A model generated the notes under the pieces. It was not told the origin of the DNA. It worked only from the letters and a program-made list of their open reading frames with translations, and made no database searches. This document shows, one piece after another, positions 1-9,050 of a stretch of 64,000 bases of DNA. Both the position numbers and the translations under genes were made by a program. The stretch's first letter is position 1. Every line of letters begins with the position of its first letter. The stretch comes from Pseudonocardiales bacterium (GTDB lineage Bacteria; Actinomycetota; Actinomycetes; Mycobacteriales; Pseudonocardiaceae), in contig JAFAUB010000012.1 of assembly GCA_019243635.1 (NCBI GenBank), positions 1 through 64,000 on the forward strand. Reading direction: 5' to 3'.

Positions 1-138
1 CGCATCGCGCGACATCTCCTCCGGGGCAGGCACCCCGAGATCAGACCGCACCCCAGCCGATCACACCACAACCGACACGCCCGTACCACACACCGTTACA
101 TCGAGCCGCGCATCAGCTCGCTCCACGCACCAGGCTGA

Positions 139-1233
139 ATGTTTACCAGCAAACCTACCGAGCTCACCAGGTTTGCCACCGCAGCCGAGCTCGATGATCA
201 CTTGTTCGCCCAGCTGGTTCCGGCGGTCCTCAAGCAGCACCAGCCCGCAGGTCGGCAGTACGCAGCTCCGGAGGTCACTCGGTGGTTGACCACGCTGGCG
301 CGTCATCTGGCCTGGCAAGGTGAGTGCGGTGGCTCTCGCAGTGACCTCCAGCTTGACCTGCTGTGGCCGGTCGCGGGACGGCGCGCTCCGCGCTACGCCG
401 CCATGGCGACCACGACAACGGCCGCGAGTAGTCTGCTCACACTCGGTGTGCTGCCCAGATGGCCGCCCGACAAGCAGCCCGTTGTCGGTCTGGTGGTGTT
501 CGTCGTGGTGGCGGCATGGATGGCATTACGACCTAAGGTCGATCTCCGGCGATTGACGCTCAGTGGCCTGCGCACGTCCGTCGGACGTCGACGAATCGGA
601 TTGTTACTCGTGGTCGGGCTGGTGGGCGGGCTCATGCTCGCCGCCGTGTCCAACGTGGTTGGGCTCGTGGGGCGGCTCATGCTCACGTTTGAGTGTGGCG
701 GGGTTGGGCTGCTAGGCGCGGTTCTGGTCCTGCTCAGCAGCGGGCCGGCCACGCGTCCGGCGGTCATCGATCGCCCCGCTCGGCTGGTGCAACAGGGTCT
801 GGTCTACACCATCGCGGGGATGGTGGCGTTCTCGTTCGGTCTCGTGCTCGTGGGCGAGGTCGGCGCCGGGCTCGCGGCCGGGACCGTGGGCGAGCTCGTA
901 GCCGGGTTGGGGACTTTACTCGCATTCGGGATCGTATTCGGGCGCACGGGTGGGCTCGCTGTCGCGCTTGCGGTCGGACTCAATAGCGGAGCTGCGGTCG
1001 GGCCTCCGTTCGCTGTAGTAGCGCTCGTAGTCGGGCTCATCTTTGTGGCTGACTCACCATGGCTGCGGTATCTGTTCGCCGCTCTGCTCCTCGCTCGTCA
1101 GGGGGATCTGCCGAGGCGGCCGGCGGTGTTCATGGACTGGGCCCACGAAGCAGGGCTTATGCGTTTGTCCGGGATTGCCGTGCAGTTCCGGCATCGGGAG
1201 TTCCAAACCTGGTTGGCTACCCGTGGCCAGTAG
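139..1233 (+). CDS. Orphan C-terminal membrane module of a NACHT-type protein
   Basis: This 364-residue ORF has no NTPase domain. Its first 80 residues (VTRWLTTLARHLA, then DLLWPVAGRRAP) resemble the stretch that follows the NACHT domain in actinobacterial NACHT proteins. Residues 90-330 form a series of hydrophobic glycine/valine/leucine segments, probably eight or more membrane helices. The end (WAHEAGLMRLSG, QFRHREFQTWLA) matches the usual C-terminus of those proteins. A complete family member would carry several hundred residues with a Walker A motif upstream, and nothing of that kind is visible in positions 1-138. I read it as the surviving tail of a larger gene, or a stand-alone membrane partner. 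There is no obvious ribosome binding site. The family assignment rests on the two ends only. Confidence 0.5.
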   Translation: MFTSKPTELTRFATAAELDDHLFAQLVPAVLKQHQPAGRQYAAPEVTRWLTTLARHLAWQGECGGSRSDLQLDLLWPVAGRRAPRYAAMATTTTAASSLLTLGVLPRWPPDKQPVVGLVVFVVVAAWMALRPKVDLRRLTLSGLRTSVGRRRIGLLLVVGLVGGLMLAAVSNVVGLVGRLMLTFECGGVGLLGAVLVLLSSGPATRPAVIDRPARLVQQGLVYTIAGMVAFSFGLVLVGEVGAGLAAGTVGELVAGLGTLLAFGIVFGRTGGLAVALAVGLNSGAAVGPPFAVVALVVGLIFVADSPWLRYLFAALLLARQGDLPRRPAVFMDWAHEAGLMRLSGIAVQFRHREFQTWLATRGQ

Positions 1234-1362
1234 AGCGTCGCGAACGGGCGCGACACCACTGGGTCCCGCACGGTGGCCGGGGCGCGGCCAGTGGTCCTGC
1301 TGCGCTACCGGCCCGGCATCACCGGGCAGACTGCGCGCTCGTGCACCTGGTACCGCTTCCGC
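1233..1362 (+). repeat. Degraded copy of a 130-bp repeat (copy 1)
   Basis: It begins at the last base of the upstream ORF's stop codon and matches 9639-9769 over about 130 bp with only a few differences. Copy 2 lies inside a small gene at 9636. Here the same reading frame can be followed (VANGRDTTGSRTVAG, then LLRYRPGITGQTA), but it loses one base near 1338 and has no start codon, so this copy is a gene remnant. Confidence 0.8.
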
Positions 1363-1578
1363 CGCCGGTGTTGACGATCTACCGGGTAACGGTCCTCAGG
1401 CGGCAGGCCCTGCAACGCGGGCCGTGCTCGTGGCTATGGACAGGGTGGGGGCCAGGCGCGGCGGGACGAGTGACGTGGTCGGGAGCTGCATGATCGGCCG
1501 TCGGATTGGACGTGGGCCCACTCCACTTCTGTTCGCCCTGTTACCGTCACGGCTCATGCCAGTCACGGACGGTGAGCA

Positions 1579-4500
1579 GTGACGGGCGATCCGCGTCTCG
1601 AGGAGTTGGCGCACCGCACGCCCAACTTCGGATTCCTGCTGGGTCACGAGGCCGTGCTGGTGGGATACGGCGCTGCGGCCGAGTCGATGGTCTTCACCGA
1701 CCCCAACACCTCGATGATCAAGGCTCGACAGTTCGGTGAGCAGCTGGTGACGGCGCTGGTGACCACCTTCGGTATCCGGATCCCGGCCGATGAGGACACC
1801 CAGTACAAGCGCCTGAAGGTGCTGCTGGACCAGGGCGTGATCAACAAGCGGGTGCATTCCTGGTTCGACGCCGTCCGGGATACCGGGAACAAGGCCGTGC
1901 ACGAGGGCTTCGCGGCGCAGCGCGATGCCCTGCGGCTGGTCCGAACCTGCTACGACCTGGGCGCCTGGTTTCACCGCACGGCGACGCAGTCGCGGCAGGC
2001 GCCGCCCTTCGTCCCACCCCAGCCGCCCCAGCGGGCCGCGCCGCCCCGCGACCACGCTGACGCCGTCGCCCTGACCGAATTGAACGACCAGCTGGGCAGC
2101 TATCGCGCCGAGCTGGTCGAGATGCGCCTGCGGCTCGACGAACAGGCGTCGTCGGCCGCTGCCGAAGCCCAGGCCCGACGCGAGGCCGAGACAGAGATCC
2201 TCGCGGCGGTCCGGGGACAGGGTGATCTCCACCGGCTCGTGTCGGAGCTGTCCACCCGGGTCGAGGAACTCGGCGGGGACCTGGCCCGACGCGCCGAGGC
2301 CCCGCCCCGGCTCGACCCGGCTCGGCGCGACGCGCTGGTCGAGCAGGCCCAGATCGCGAGCCGTCCGCCGCTGTCCGAGGTCCAGGTGCGCCGGGTCATC
2401 GACCGGATGCTGGCGCAGGCGGGCTGGGTGGTGCAGGACGTCGCGACGACGGACCTGCAGGTGGCGATCGGAGTGGCGGTCCGCGAGGTCAGCATGGCCC
2501 GCGGCCGGGCGGACTACCTGCTCTACGTCGATGGCGCGCTGGTCGGAGTCATCGAGGCCAAGCGGGAGGGCGTCAGTGTGATCGGCGCGGAGCAGCAGTC
2601 CGACCGGTACGCGGCCGGGCTCACGACGGGGCAGCAACTCGCCGCCTGGCGCACGCCGTTGCCATTCCGCTACGAGTCGACCGGGGTGGAGACCCGGTTC
2701 ACCAACGGTCTCGACCCGGTCCCGCGCAGCCGGCGGGTGTTCGCCTTCCACCAACCGACCACGATCGCCCGCTGGATGCGCGAGGCAGAGGCGAACCCGG
2801 AGGCGCCGACGCTGCGCGCTCGGCTGCGCCGGATGCCGGAGCTGATCACCTACGGCCTGCGTCCGAACCAGGTCGAGGCGATCACCGGCCTGGAGCAGTC
2901 GCTGGCCGCCGACCGCCCTCGCGCATTGATCCAGATGGCCACCGGGGCGGGCAAGACCTACACCGTGGTCAACGCCTCCTACCGGCTACTCAAGCACGCC
3001 GGGGCCCGGCGGGTGCTGTTCCTGGTCGACCGCAACAACCTGGGCAAGCAGGCCAGAGCGGAGTACAGCCGGTTCGAGACTCCGGATGACCTCAGCAAGT
3101 TCTCTGAGCTGTACAACGTGCAGAGGCTGACCAGCACGACGTTGCTGGAGTCAGCCGGCGTGGTGATCAGCACCGTGCAACGGCTGTACGCGATGCTGCG
3201 GGGACAGGAACCGCCGGAAGACGCCGATCCAGACTTCGACGACTACACCATCAACGAGGCCGTCGAGCTCGAGTACAACGCCACCGTTCCGCCGGAGACC
3301 TTCGACCTCATCGTGGTCGACGAATGCCACCGTTCCATCTACGGCACATGGCGCGCGGTGCTGGAGTACTTCGACGCGCACCTGGTCGGGTTGACGGCCA
3401 CGCCCGTCGCGCAGACTTTCGGTTTCTTCCACGAGAACCTGGTGTCCCAGTACACCTACCGCCAAGCGGTCGCCGACGGGGTGAACGTCGACTTCGACAT
3501 CATGCGCATTCACACCCAGGTCGGCGAGCACGGCGGTAGTATTCCCGCGGACACCCCGGTGCGGGTCATGGACCTGCACACCCGCCGGGAGCGCTACGAG
3601 CAGCTCGACACCGCGCTGGACTACCGCGGCGAGCAGATCGTAACCCTCGAGGGTCACCTGTCGGCCATCAATGCGGGAATCACATCCCTCCGCGCCGCGC
3701 GACGCAAGGCTGCCCTCCTTGCCTCATGTGAGCTTGATGAAACTTTTCACACCTTTGCTAGCGGGCGGCTCGTGCGCATAAGAGAGGTCCTGCGAGAACC
3801 GCTTAGGAATGGATATTCGGGTCGGACCACCGCTGACGATCGCGGTGTTCGCGTTATAACGTTGACTGCGGTGACCAAGAACCAATTTATCGAAAAATAT
3901 ACGAAGTTGTGCGAGACGGGCGGTCGAGACGTGTCCGATCTCTGGCTGGAGCAAGGCGACATCTTGATACAGCGCGCAAATACTTCCGAACTCGTCGGAA
4001 CAGCTGCCATCTACCTTGCGGATCCAAATTGGTCAATCTTTCCGGATCCGCTCATTCGCGTCCGGGTCAACAATGAAATCCTTCCAGAGTTCCTCGCTGC
4101 GGCACTCGTGACTAACCGGATGCGAGAATACTTCAAGTCGTCAGCTAAAGGCTTAGCTGGGACAATGCCGAAAATTGATCAGAGTATCGTGGAAAACGCT
4201 ACCTTATTCTTGCCGTCGCTCGATATGCAGCGCGAAGTCATTAATAGGATACACGAGATCGATCGAATCGCTATGGAGCTTGATGCTGGACTGGAGTTCG
4301 CTGAGCGCCAAGCGGAGCGATTACGCGTGTCGCTTATAAGTGACGGATTCTTCGGGAGATTGGTTCCGCAGGATCCGAATGATGAGCCAGCGTCGGTGCT
4401 GCTGGAGCGGATCAAGGTGGAACGGGCTACACAGCCGAAGATTGGGCGTGCTCGGCGCGCTCCAAAGAAGCTCGACCGCGAGCAGGAGAGCTTGTTGTGA
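1579..4500 (+). CDS. HsdR-HsdS fusion (type I restriction, truncated R joined to half S)
   Basis: This is a 973-residue protein with a GTG start. Residues about 20-130 look like the DUF4145 domain seen at the N-terminus of some HsdR proteins, followed by a charged coiled-coil stretch (about 160-240). Residues 265-370 are an HSDR_N nuclease domain of PD-(D/E)XK type, ending in VGVIEAKREG. The first helicase RecA domain follows, with Walker A MATGAGKT near 453, the DECH box at 581-584 and GLTATP near 605. At about residue 688 the HsdR sequence stops and typical HsdS sequence begins (LEGHLSAINAGI), giving one target-recognition domain and the C-terminal conserved region. Missing are the second RecA domain, the HsdR C-terminus, the first target-recognition domain and the N-terminal conserved region. 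From about 3690 to 4370 GC content drops and three TTA codons appear, as is usual for exchanged recognition domains. Translational coupling to hsdM is kept. Confidence 0.85.
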   Translation: MTGDPRLEELAHRTPNFGFLLGHEAVLVGYGAAAESMVFTDPNTSMIKARQFGEQLVTALVTTFGIRIPADEDTQYKRLKVLLDQGVINKRVHSWFDAVRDTGNKAVHEGFAAQRDALRLVRTCYDLGAWFHRTATQSRQAPPFVPPQPPQRAAPPRDHADAVALTELNDQLGSYRAELVEMRLRLDEQASSAAAEAQARREAETEILAAVRGQGDLHRLVSELSTRVEELGGDLARRAEAPPRLDPARRDALVEQAQIASRPPLSEVQVRRVIDRMLAQAGWVVQDVATTDLQVAIGVAVREVSMARGRADYLLYVDGALVGVIEAKREGVSVIGAEQQSDRYAAGLTTGQQLAAWRTPLPFRYESTGVETRFTNGLDPVPRSRRVFAFHQPTTIARWMREAEANPEAPTLRARLRRMPELITYGLRPNQVEAITGLEQSLAADRPRALIQMATGAGKTYTVVNASYRLLKHAGARRVLFLVDRNNLGKQARAEYSRFETPDDLSKFSELYNVQRLTSTTLLESAGVVISTVQRLYAMLRGQEPPEDADPDFDDYTINEAVELEYNATVPPETFDLIVVDECHRSIYGTWRAVLEYFDAHLVGLTATPVAQTFGFFHENLVSQYTYRQAVADGVNVDFDIMRIHTQVGEHGGSIPADTPVRVMDLHTRRERYEQLDTALDYRGEQIVTLEGHLSAINAGITSLRAARRKAALLASCELDETFHTFASGRLVRIREVLREPLRNGYSGRTTADDRGVRVITLTAVTKNQFIEKYTKLCETGGRDVSDLWLEQGDILIQRANTSELVGTAAIYLADPNWSIFPDPLIRVRVNNEILPEFLAAALVTNRMREYFKSSAKGLAGTMPKIDQSIVENATLFLPSLDMQREVINRIHEIDRIAMELDAGLEFAERQAERLRVSLISDGFFGRLVPQDPNDEPASVLLERIKVERATQPKIGRARRAPKKLDREQESLL

Positions 4501-6014
4501 CCGCCGCTAACCTCGATGCCCGGCAGCTCGTCGACAAGCTGTGGAGTTACTGTCATGTGCTGCGGCACGATGGGGTCTCCACGATCGACTATGTCGACCA
4601 GCTCACCCTCCTGCTCTTCCTCAAGATGGCGCACGAGCGGACCGTGCGGAGGTTGGGCGGCCGTGAGGAGATCGTGCCGGAGCATCTGGGTTGGCAGAGG
4701 CTGCTGGACGCCGACGCGAAGGCGCTCAAGGACGTCTACGACGACATCCTCGACCAGCTCGGCACGAAGTCCGGCGCGCTCGGTCGGATCTTCCACAACG
4801 CACAGAACAAGATCCGCAACGCGGCCACACTCAAGCGGCTGATCGTTGATCTGATCGACCAGCAGAACTGGTCGGCCACCAAGGTGGACATCAAGGGCGA
4901 CGCCTACGAGGCGCTGCTGGAGAAAGGCGCGGAGGATGTCAAGTCCGGGGCCGGGCAGTACTTCACTCCTCGGGCGCTCATTCAGGCGATGGTCGAATGC
5001 ACCCAGCCCACCACGCGGGACGCCATCATCGACCCGGCGTGCGGCACCGGCGGGTTCCTGCTCGCTGCCTACGAGTACATCCAGGACCGCTACGGCGGCG
5101 AGCTGTCTGCCGAGGATGCCCAGCACCTGTCCGGGGGTGGGATTCGCGGTGTCGAACTGGTGGAGGACACCACGCGGCTGGCGCAGATGAACCTGCTCCT
5201 GCACGGTATCGGCAAGGCCGGCGGTCCGGAACTCATCGAGGTGCACGACTCGCTGGCCGAGAAGATCCAGAACCACGCGACGCTCGTGCTGGCGAACCCT
5301 CCATTCGGGCGGAAGTCGGGTTTCACCACCGTCGATGAGTTAGGCCGCGTCACCCGCGACGACGACTCCTACGAGCGCGACGACTTCTGGGTGACCACGA
5401 GCAACAAGCAGCTCAACTTCGTCCAGCACATCTACCGGCTGCTCACCGTCGGTGGTCGCGCCGCTGTCGTCGTCCCGGACAATGTGCTCTTCGAGGGCGG
5501 CGCCGGCGAGGCCATCCGGCGACGGCTGCTCGACGAATGCGACGTGCACACCCTGCTCCGGCTACCCACCGGCATCTTCTACGCCGGTGGCGTCAAGGCC
5601 AACGTGCTGTTCTTCGACAAGTGGCGCGCTCGGCCGGGCACGCCGTGGACGTCGAAGCTCTGGGTCTACGACTTCCGCACCGGCCAGCACTTCACGCTGC
5701 GCCAGCGCAAGCTCGCCCGCGCGCACCTGCAGGACTTCGTCGACTGTTACCTGCCGGGCAAACCCCGCGAGGAGCGCACCGACACCGAGCGCTTCAAGGC
5801 GTTCGACTACGAGGAGCTGGTCACCCGCGATAAGGCCAACCTCGACATCACCTGGCTACGCGACCCGGACGCTGCGGGCAGTGACAACCCGCAGCCACCT
5901 GAGGTGATCGCCCAGGAGATCGTTGATGACCTGCAGGCCGCGCTCAACGAGTTCACCGCTGTCGCCGAAGCGCTGGAAGCGGCCAAAGCCGCTCGACAAG
6001 AGGGCGCAACGTGA
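4497..6014 (+). CDS. hsdM: Type I DNA methyltransferase subunit HsdM
   Basis: This 505-residue adenine-N6 methyltransferase subunit starts at a GTG overlapping the stop of the fusion gene (GTGA). An N-terminal helical HsdM_N domain (about 5-130) precedes the N6-MTase core: the SAM site DPACGTGGFLLAA near residue 180, the catalytic NPPF motif near 265, and GRAAVVVPDNVLF near 325. The length and all methylase motifs look intact. In type I systems two M subunits and one S subunit form the methylase, so here it would depend on the half-S module at the end of the upstream protein. It shows normal high-GC codon use, unlike the recognition domain just before it. Confidence 0.93.
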   Translation: MTAANLDARQLVDKLWSYCHVLRHDGVSTIDYVDQLTLLLFLKMAHERTVRRLGGREEIVPEHLGWQRLLDADAKALKDVYDDILDQLGTKSGALGRIFHNAQNKIRNAATLKRLIVDLIDQQNWSATKVDIKGDAYEALLEKGAEDVKSGAGQYFTPRALIQAMVECTQPTTRDAIIDPACGTGGFLLAAYEYIQDRYGGELSAEDAQHLSGGGIRGVELVEDTTRLAQMNLLLHGIGKAGGPELIEVHDSLAEKIQNHATLVLANPPFGRKSGFTTVDELGRVTRDDDSYERDDFWVTTSNKQLNFVQHIYRLLTVGGRAAVVVPDNVLFEGGAGEAIRRRLLDECDVHTLLRLPTGIFYAGGVKANVLFFDKWRARPGTPWTSKLWVYDFRTGQHFTLRQRKLARAHLQDFVDCYLPGKPREERTDTERFKAFDYEELVTRDKANLDITWLRDPDAAGSDNPQPPEVIAQEIVDDLQAALNEFTAVAEALEAAKAARQEGAT

Positions 6015-6059
6015 GGAGTGCAAGGTAAAAGCGCGGTTAAGGCATCTCCGGGCTGTCGG

Positions 6060-6362
6060 TCACGGCCATCTCTTGACGATACGACCGCCTTCATAGACCT
6101 GGTAGAAGCGTGCCTCGTGTCGTTGTACGGCCCGCTCGATGTGGACTCGCGCCTCCTCGAACATGCGCGCCTGTTGCTCGATCGTGAGGTTTCCGTACTC
6201 GATCCAGCGCTCGTCCTTCACGAACTGGCCGTCGTGCTCAAAGTGATCGTTGACCAGGTGAACGATCCATCTGAGTTGACGCAGGCGAGCTTTCGTGGAG
6301 CGGCCGAGAGACCGGTCGACGAAGAGCTCAGGCCGCGATACAGCAGATGGCTTCGGCGACAT
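6060..6362 (-). CDS. PIN-like putative toxin (partner of a DUF433 antitoxin)
   Basis: This short protein of about 100 residues starts at the ATG at 6362, inside the end of the upstream antitoxin ORF. It contains FVDRSLGR near the start, as in the PIN-like (VapC45/DUF5615-type) proteins found beside DUF433 antitoxins, and a central VNDHFEHDGQFVKDERWI region. In that family an early aspartate and later acidic residues bind metal; the first aspartate is present (FVD), but the later acidic positions cannot be assigned with confidence. The order antitoxin then toxin with overlapping ends is typical. The upstream antitoxin is damaged, so this gene may be weakly translated, inactive or decaying. Confidence 0.5.
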   Translation of the reverse strand: MSPKPSAVSRPELFVDRSLGRSTKARLRQLRWIVHLVNDHFEHDGQFVKDERWIEYGNLTIEQQARMFEEARVHIERAVQRHEARFYQVYEGGRIVKRWP

Positions 6363-6752
6363 CTCGGATGAGCCCGTACTCCTCCGCCACGGCATCGAGT
6401 GACTCGCCAGCACGCCACAGCCTTACCACCATGTCGACTTGAACATTATTGGTCGTGATCACCGGCGCTCCCCAACCGAATCGTGGATCAATGACCACGA
6501 GCGCGACGTCCGGGTACTGCTGAAGGGTCAGTCTCATTGGGGAGCCGTCCACCTCGTCCCAGGTGATGTATCGAAGATGCTCGTCAATGATGTCGCGAAT
6601 CGGTGCCTGCCCCCGTCGGTGCCGTTCATCGCTGTCATCGAGGGCTACCGCTTGGTCCCTCAAGCGGTAGTTCAGAGTCGAGGGGGCAGCTGCAAGTGGC
6701 GTGCTGATTCCTTCGGAGTCAGCAGCGCATCATGGTACTTATCGATCGGCAC
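6328..6752 (-). pseudogene. DUF433 antitoxin gene with internal deletion and frameshift
   Basis: A GTG at 6752, preceded by a strong GGGAGGGGAG, opens a frame reading DKYHDALLTPKESARHL, the start of the helix-turn-helix of DUF433-type antitoxins. It ends at a stop after 26 codons (6672). The C-terminal half continues in another frame from 6663 (RDIIDEHLRYITW, then VVIDPRFGWGAPVI, then AVAEEYGL), which is the conserved DUF433 core. About 100 residues of the middle of the family are missing. The downstream ORF alone (6328-6663) is open only from a TTG without a clear ribosome binding site. It was probably once the antitoxin for the following PIN-like gene and is now disrupted. Confidence 0.65.
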
Positions 6753-6804
6753 GCCGCTCTCCCCTCCCGGAGGTCTCCATCCTGACATAGGCGGCCAACA
6801 GAAG

Positions 6805-6849
6805 ACGGGTGGCGCCGGACCGGTGGGCCACCCGTCCGGCGCCACCCGT
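6805..6849. terminator. Perfect 16-bp stem hairpin
   Basis: The arms at 6805-6820 and 6834-6849 (ACGGGTGGCGCCGGAC and its exact complement) enclose a 13-base loop. It sits between the SDR remnant and the antitoxin remnant, both transcribed leftward. The stem is GC-rich without a T tract, as is common for actinobacterial terminators. Confidence 0.6.
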
Positions 6850-6900
6850 TGCGCACCGTGCACGCTGCCTCGGTACCGTCCTGAGCCTCCACAGCCAAGC

Positions 6901-7524
6901 TCACCGACGAGATGGCGACGTTGGTGGGTCCGAAGCGAATCCGGTAGTCGTCGCGGTCGGTGCCGATCCGCTCAGCGGTTCTCTCGCCTCAGCGAGGCGG
7001 CACCAGCGCAGTCGCCCGCACGGGCCGCCGCGAGCGCGCGGGTCCCACTCACGTAAGGAATCCCACCCGCCGCCGGGGAAAAAGATCGATCCGAGGCTGA
7101 CGGCGTTCACCCGGATCCTCTCGGAAGCCAGCTCGCGCCCGAGTTCCATGGCGAGGTGGATCTCGGCCGCCTTGGTTGCTCCATACTGCGGGCGAGGCGC
7201 GGGTTTCCAGCCGGAGATTGAGGCGATGATGACCACCGCGCCATCACCGGTTTGTGTCATATGCGGCACACAGGCGCGGATCGCCCGCGCGGCGTGGATC
7301 ACATGGAGTTCGAACGCCTCTCGCCAGTCATCCGGGGTCGACTTGACCAACCTGCCCCCAGGTGCGGGCCCGCGTTCGCCACCAACAGATCGACCCGGCC
7401 GAACGTGGCGGCGTCCTCGACGAAGTGCTCGATCTCCCCTTCCGCCCCACATCCGCCACTAACCGCAGCGCAACCGCTCGACCGATTTTCCGGCTGCCAC
7501 CGGTGATGACTGCGGCGGCTTGTC
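6901..7524 (-). pseudogene. Short-chain dehydrogenase/reductase pseudogene
   Basis: Pieces of an SDR are spread over at least three frames. The cofactor-binding stretch AAAVITGGSRKIGRAVA begins near 7524. It is followed, after an apparent deletion, by FVEDAATFGRVDLLVANAG. The main remaining ORF then carries the central part (IIASISGWKPA, then the active-site YGATK with Tyr and Lys, then IRVNAVSLGSI). The C-terminal third after about 7050 no longer resembles an SDR. There is no start codon, and the remnant begins right at the stop of the upstream regulator gene. Confidence 0.8.
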
Positions 7525-7526
7525 CG

Positions 7527-8705
7527 TTAGCTGGAGATGCATCGCCAGCGTTCTCTCAGCTCGGCCACGCACAGTTCGGTGGACGGGCACAGCGTCGCCA
7601 GAAGCTCCTCGATTCTTCTTCTAGCCGGATGTGTCGGCCGCTCAACCCAGATGTCCATAGCTTCGCTACCCAGGGTTGCGGCACCGTCGTGCTCGCCGGC
7701 TTGGGCTAACGCGACAGCGAGGTCGACCCTGGCGCTGGTACGAGCAACCGGCCAGGGGGTCGGGTTCGCGTCGCACAGCTCGACGGCCTGACCCGCCCAC
7801 ACGCGGGCACGGGCGGTTTCGCCGAGCCAGACGTACGTGGTGCCCGCGTAATACGGCACATAGGGGGTGTCGAATGAGAAAAAGCTGCCTGTCTGGGGTT
7901 CCGTGCGCACGTCGAGAGCCTGCTCAGCGCGGGACAACGCGTGCTCCGCCTCCCTGAGATCACCGCATCGCGCGTGAGCGCGTGCTTCGAGTGCACAGGA
8001 CCGGACCATAGCGGCGGACCCGATCGGTGCTATCTCTCGACCGGCCTGGGCGAAGGTGACCGCCTCTCGTGGGTCGCCCGCGTACAGCGCGACCTGTGCC
8101 TGGGTGCCGCGTACCCAGCTGGCGAGGCGTGTGTCTCCGATCTCCTGGGCCAGGGACAGGGCGGTGGTGCAGTGCGGGTCAGCGTGGTCGCCCAGCGCGA
8201 GTGATGCCTCGGCGAGCAGTCCGGACAGCCAGCCGGCCACCGCGTAGAGGTGGTGGCGTTCGCGCAGGGTCAGCCTGCCCTCCAGGAGGCGGGCGACGTA
8301 GCGCCGCCAGGACAGCACTGTCTGGCGGAACTCGGCTGGAGGGACGGTGAAATACTCCGTGCCGAGTCGTTCGACCAGTTTCTCGAGCTGGTCCAGGGTG
8401 CCTGTGCCCAGGTCGGTGGCCTTGGTGCGGCGTAGCAGCTCGACGGATTCCAGTGTCGGGTCGGTGGCGTGGGTAGTCGGGGTGGCGCCGTGGTCGGCGG
8501 CGAGGAAGCGGTCGCGTTGCGCGTCGGTGGCTTTCTCTAAGGCGTGGTCCAGCGCGTGGCGTAGAGCCAGGCTCGGCGCGTGGGTGCCGCGCTCGGCGTT
8601 GCCGACCGTCCGCTTCGCGAACCCCAGTGTGGTGGCGAACTTGTCCTGCGGCAGGCACAGCCCCACCTCACGGAACCGACGGATCCTCGCCGCAGTCCAC
8701 TCCAC
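7527..8705 (-). CDS. XRE-family regulator with TPR-like C-terminus
   Basis: This is a 392-residue protein. Residues about 5-45 form a helix-turn-helix (PQDKFATTLGFAKRTVGNAERG), with a bipartite body of alpha-helical repeats up to the C-terminus. This is the build of actinobacterial XRE regulators that bind a small ligand or peptide through TPR-like repeats. It is divergent from the coupled small genes starting at 8850, with about 145 bp between, and so is a natural candidate to control them. Length and frame are intact. Confidence 0.8.
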   Translation of the reverse strand: MEWTAARIRRFREVGLCLPQDKFATTLGFAKRTVGNAERGTHAPSLALRHALDHALEKATDAQRDRFLAADHGATPTTHATDPTLESVELLRRTKATDLGTGTLDQLEKLVERLGTEYFTVPPAEFRQTVLSWRRYVARLLEGRLTLRERHHLYAVAGWLSGLLAEASLALGDHADPHCTTALSLAQEIGDTRLASWVRGTQAQVALYAGDPREAVTFAQAGREIAPIGSAAMVRSCALEARAHARCGDLREAEHALSRAEQALDVRTEPQTGSFFSFDTPYVPYYAGTTYVWLGETARARVWAGQAVELCDANPTPWPVARTSARVDLAVALAQAGEHDGAATLGSEAMDIWVERPTHPARRRIEELLATLCPSTELCVAELRERWRCISS

Positions 8706-8849
8706 CGGCGAAGGATAACGCAGGGGGCCTGTCGCCGGATTGCCCTCGGCAAGGGATCGCGGTTGCCACCCGCGAGCGGGTTTGCTTGCCAGACGCGAAC
8801 GGCGAGCGCTCGCTCGTCACGGTTCTCTATACCTGGGAGGTGTCGGTCT

Positions 8850-9050
8850 ATGTCCACCCACCGGAGCGAATCCGAGTCCCGTCTTCCACAGAGTCATTCG
8901 GCCGGTCGACCGTGCATAGTGCCGCCGCCACGTGTTACTTCGCACGGTCCGGGGCGCTGGGTCGTGCTTCCGGCGATGGCACGCGACTGGCTGTGGCTGC
9001 CTCGGTTATCGGATGCGCTCTTCGCGGCGTGGCGGGCGGTGGCGGGGTGA
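8850..9050 (+). CDS. Small protein, first of a four-gene coupled cassette
   Basis: The product is 66 residues from an ATG with GGGAGG ten bases upstream. The first half is polar (MSTHRSESESRLPQSHS); the second half is tryptophan-rich and hydrophobic (WVVLPAMARDWLWLPRLSDALF), perhaps an amphipathic or membrane-contacting helix. The stop overlaps the GTG of the next gene (GTGA). I do not recognise the family. It lies divergent from the XRE regulator at 7527-8705. Confidence 0.55.
   Translation: MSTHRSESESRLPQSHSAGRPCIVPPPRVTSHGPGRWVVLPAMARDWLWLPRLSDALFAAWRAVAG

Noticed and set aside
7800..8700. Plus-strand small frames opposite the XRE regulator
   Set aside because: They are mirrors of a clear HTH/TPR protein and have no ribosome binding sites.
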